From Riptortus pedestris (taxonomy: Eukaryota; Arthropoda; Insecta; Hemiptera; Alydidae): DNA of 64,000 nucleotides. This document shows, piece after piece, positions 63,371-64,000 of this stretch (position 1 is its first letter; the number at the start of each line of letters is the position of its first letter). The stretch is from NCBI GenBank assembly GCA_019009955.1, contig CM032229.1:3786501-3850500 (forward strand). Reading direction: 5' to 3'. A model generated the notes under the pieces. It did not search any database. It had not been told where the DNA came from and saw nothing but the letters and a program-made list of their open reading frames with translations. A program made the position numbers and the translations under genes.

Positions 63371-64000
63371 TATTGTAAAATTTCATTAGAAGACTTCAAA
63401 ATCCTTCTTATCAAGGTAACTTATATATTTGTATCTCTTTTTTCGAATGTCTTGCTTCTTGATATTTTATAAAGTCTTAAACTCGCATTCTCCCCTTTAA
63501 TAAAAATATTTTTTTCTTTACAAAATGTACCAGGGTGTGTGCCATATATTAGCCCCCCCCCCTTTCTTTGTCCAAATTTTATTTTCAATTTTAATTCTTC
63601 TACTTGTTTCGTATGTTGTGAAAAATCGGCGATAAAGGATGCAAGGAATGAATCAGTAGTAAAGTAGAAGATGCCTGAAACAGACTTAGATACCATCAAC
63701 AATGAAGAAAGAAAGTCGATGTGATAATAATTATTCTTATAAATGAAGATTTTTTTTTTGGACTTGTGTATTATTTGTAATGACTTAGGACAAATAGTGT
63801 TTATTTGGAAAGGATGTCGCCAGGGCCAGTCCGAGTCCATGAATTCTGCTCCCAGGATGACAACCCTGGAAATTACTTATGATTAAATTTACCAATAAAA
63901 TACTACAATTTATTTAGTTAGTTATTCCTTCCTATTTAAAAAATATGTTTACTACTTTATTGTTTTCTCTTTATTACATTTAAAAGAAAACGTGTGATTT
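63371..64000. other. no recognised feature
   Basis: AT-rich sequence. A 139-codon minus frame (63840-63421) is open but has no recognisable domain and is Lys/Phe-rich as expected of chance AT-rich frames. Confidence 0.5.

Noticed and set aside
63421..63840. 139-codon minus frame near the right edge
   Set aside because: Lys/Phe/Ile-rich chance composition with a homopolymer-derived KKK and GGG. No family recognised.

Overview
This is AT-rich nuclear DNA from an animal, most likely an insect. The evidence is spliced genes with GT-AG introns of 0.1 to 9 kb, tRNA-derived SINEs, rolling-circle transposons joined by (TA)n, and piggyBac-type TTAA elements. A hemipteran-like genome would fit, but I cannot fix the order. 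Nothing looks bacterial or organellar, and most open frames here are chance.

Genes. (1) On the minus strand at the left edge are two early coding exons (2919-2773 and 1698-1522) of AASS, the bifunctional lysine-ketoglutarate reductase / saccharopine dehydrogenase. The gene continues off the left end. (2) On the minus strand from 45453 down to 9522 is a complete 11-exon gene for the inner nuclear membrane protein MAN1 (LEMD3). It has an N-terminal LEM domain, two membrane segments, the MAN1/Src1 C-terminal domain and an RRM-like tail. The phases of all ten introns are consistent and the joined frame is 720 codons including the stop. Its introns hold most of the repeats. (3) On the plus strand at 61104-61239 is an exon resembling the start of the first cyclase domain of soluble adenylyl cyclase (ADCY10). 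An unrecognised coding-like exon follows at 61498-61832.

Repeats. Family A (at least a dozen copies, about 0.4-1 kb) has a 20-bp palindrome at one end, GCAGATTTC-type inverted repeats near both ends and an internal (TA)n. It looks like a non-autonomous Helentron/DINE-1-type element. Family B has canonical Helitron 3' ends (GC-rich hairpin, then CTAG, usually followed by T) and forms a cluster at 46985-51890 joined by (TA)n. A tRNA-derived SINE is present in about six copies, two with clear target-site duplications. There is also a TTAA-flanked piggyBac-type MITE, a second TIR element with a 5-bp duplication, a two-copy family C, a 0.8-kb (GA)n tract upstream of MAN1, and a 5.8-kb array of a 67-bp minisatellite (53.55-59.34 kb).

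Layout. 0-3 kb: repeats and AASS. 3-9.5 kb: AASS upstream region. 9.5-45.5 kb: MAN1 and its transposon-filled introns. 45.5-52.5 kb: (GA)n and the Helitron cluster. 52.5-53.2 kb: a small coding-like island and a SINE. 53.5-59.3 kb: minisatellite. 59.6-60.1 kb: TATA promoter-like segment. 60.2-61.0 kb: TIR element. 61.1-64 kb: exons of rightward gene(s) and family A remnants.
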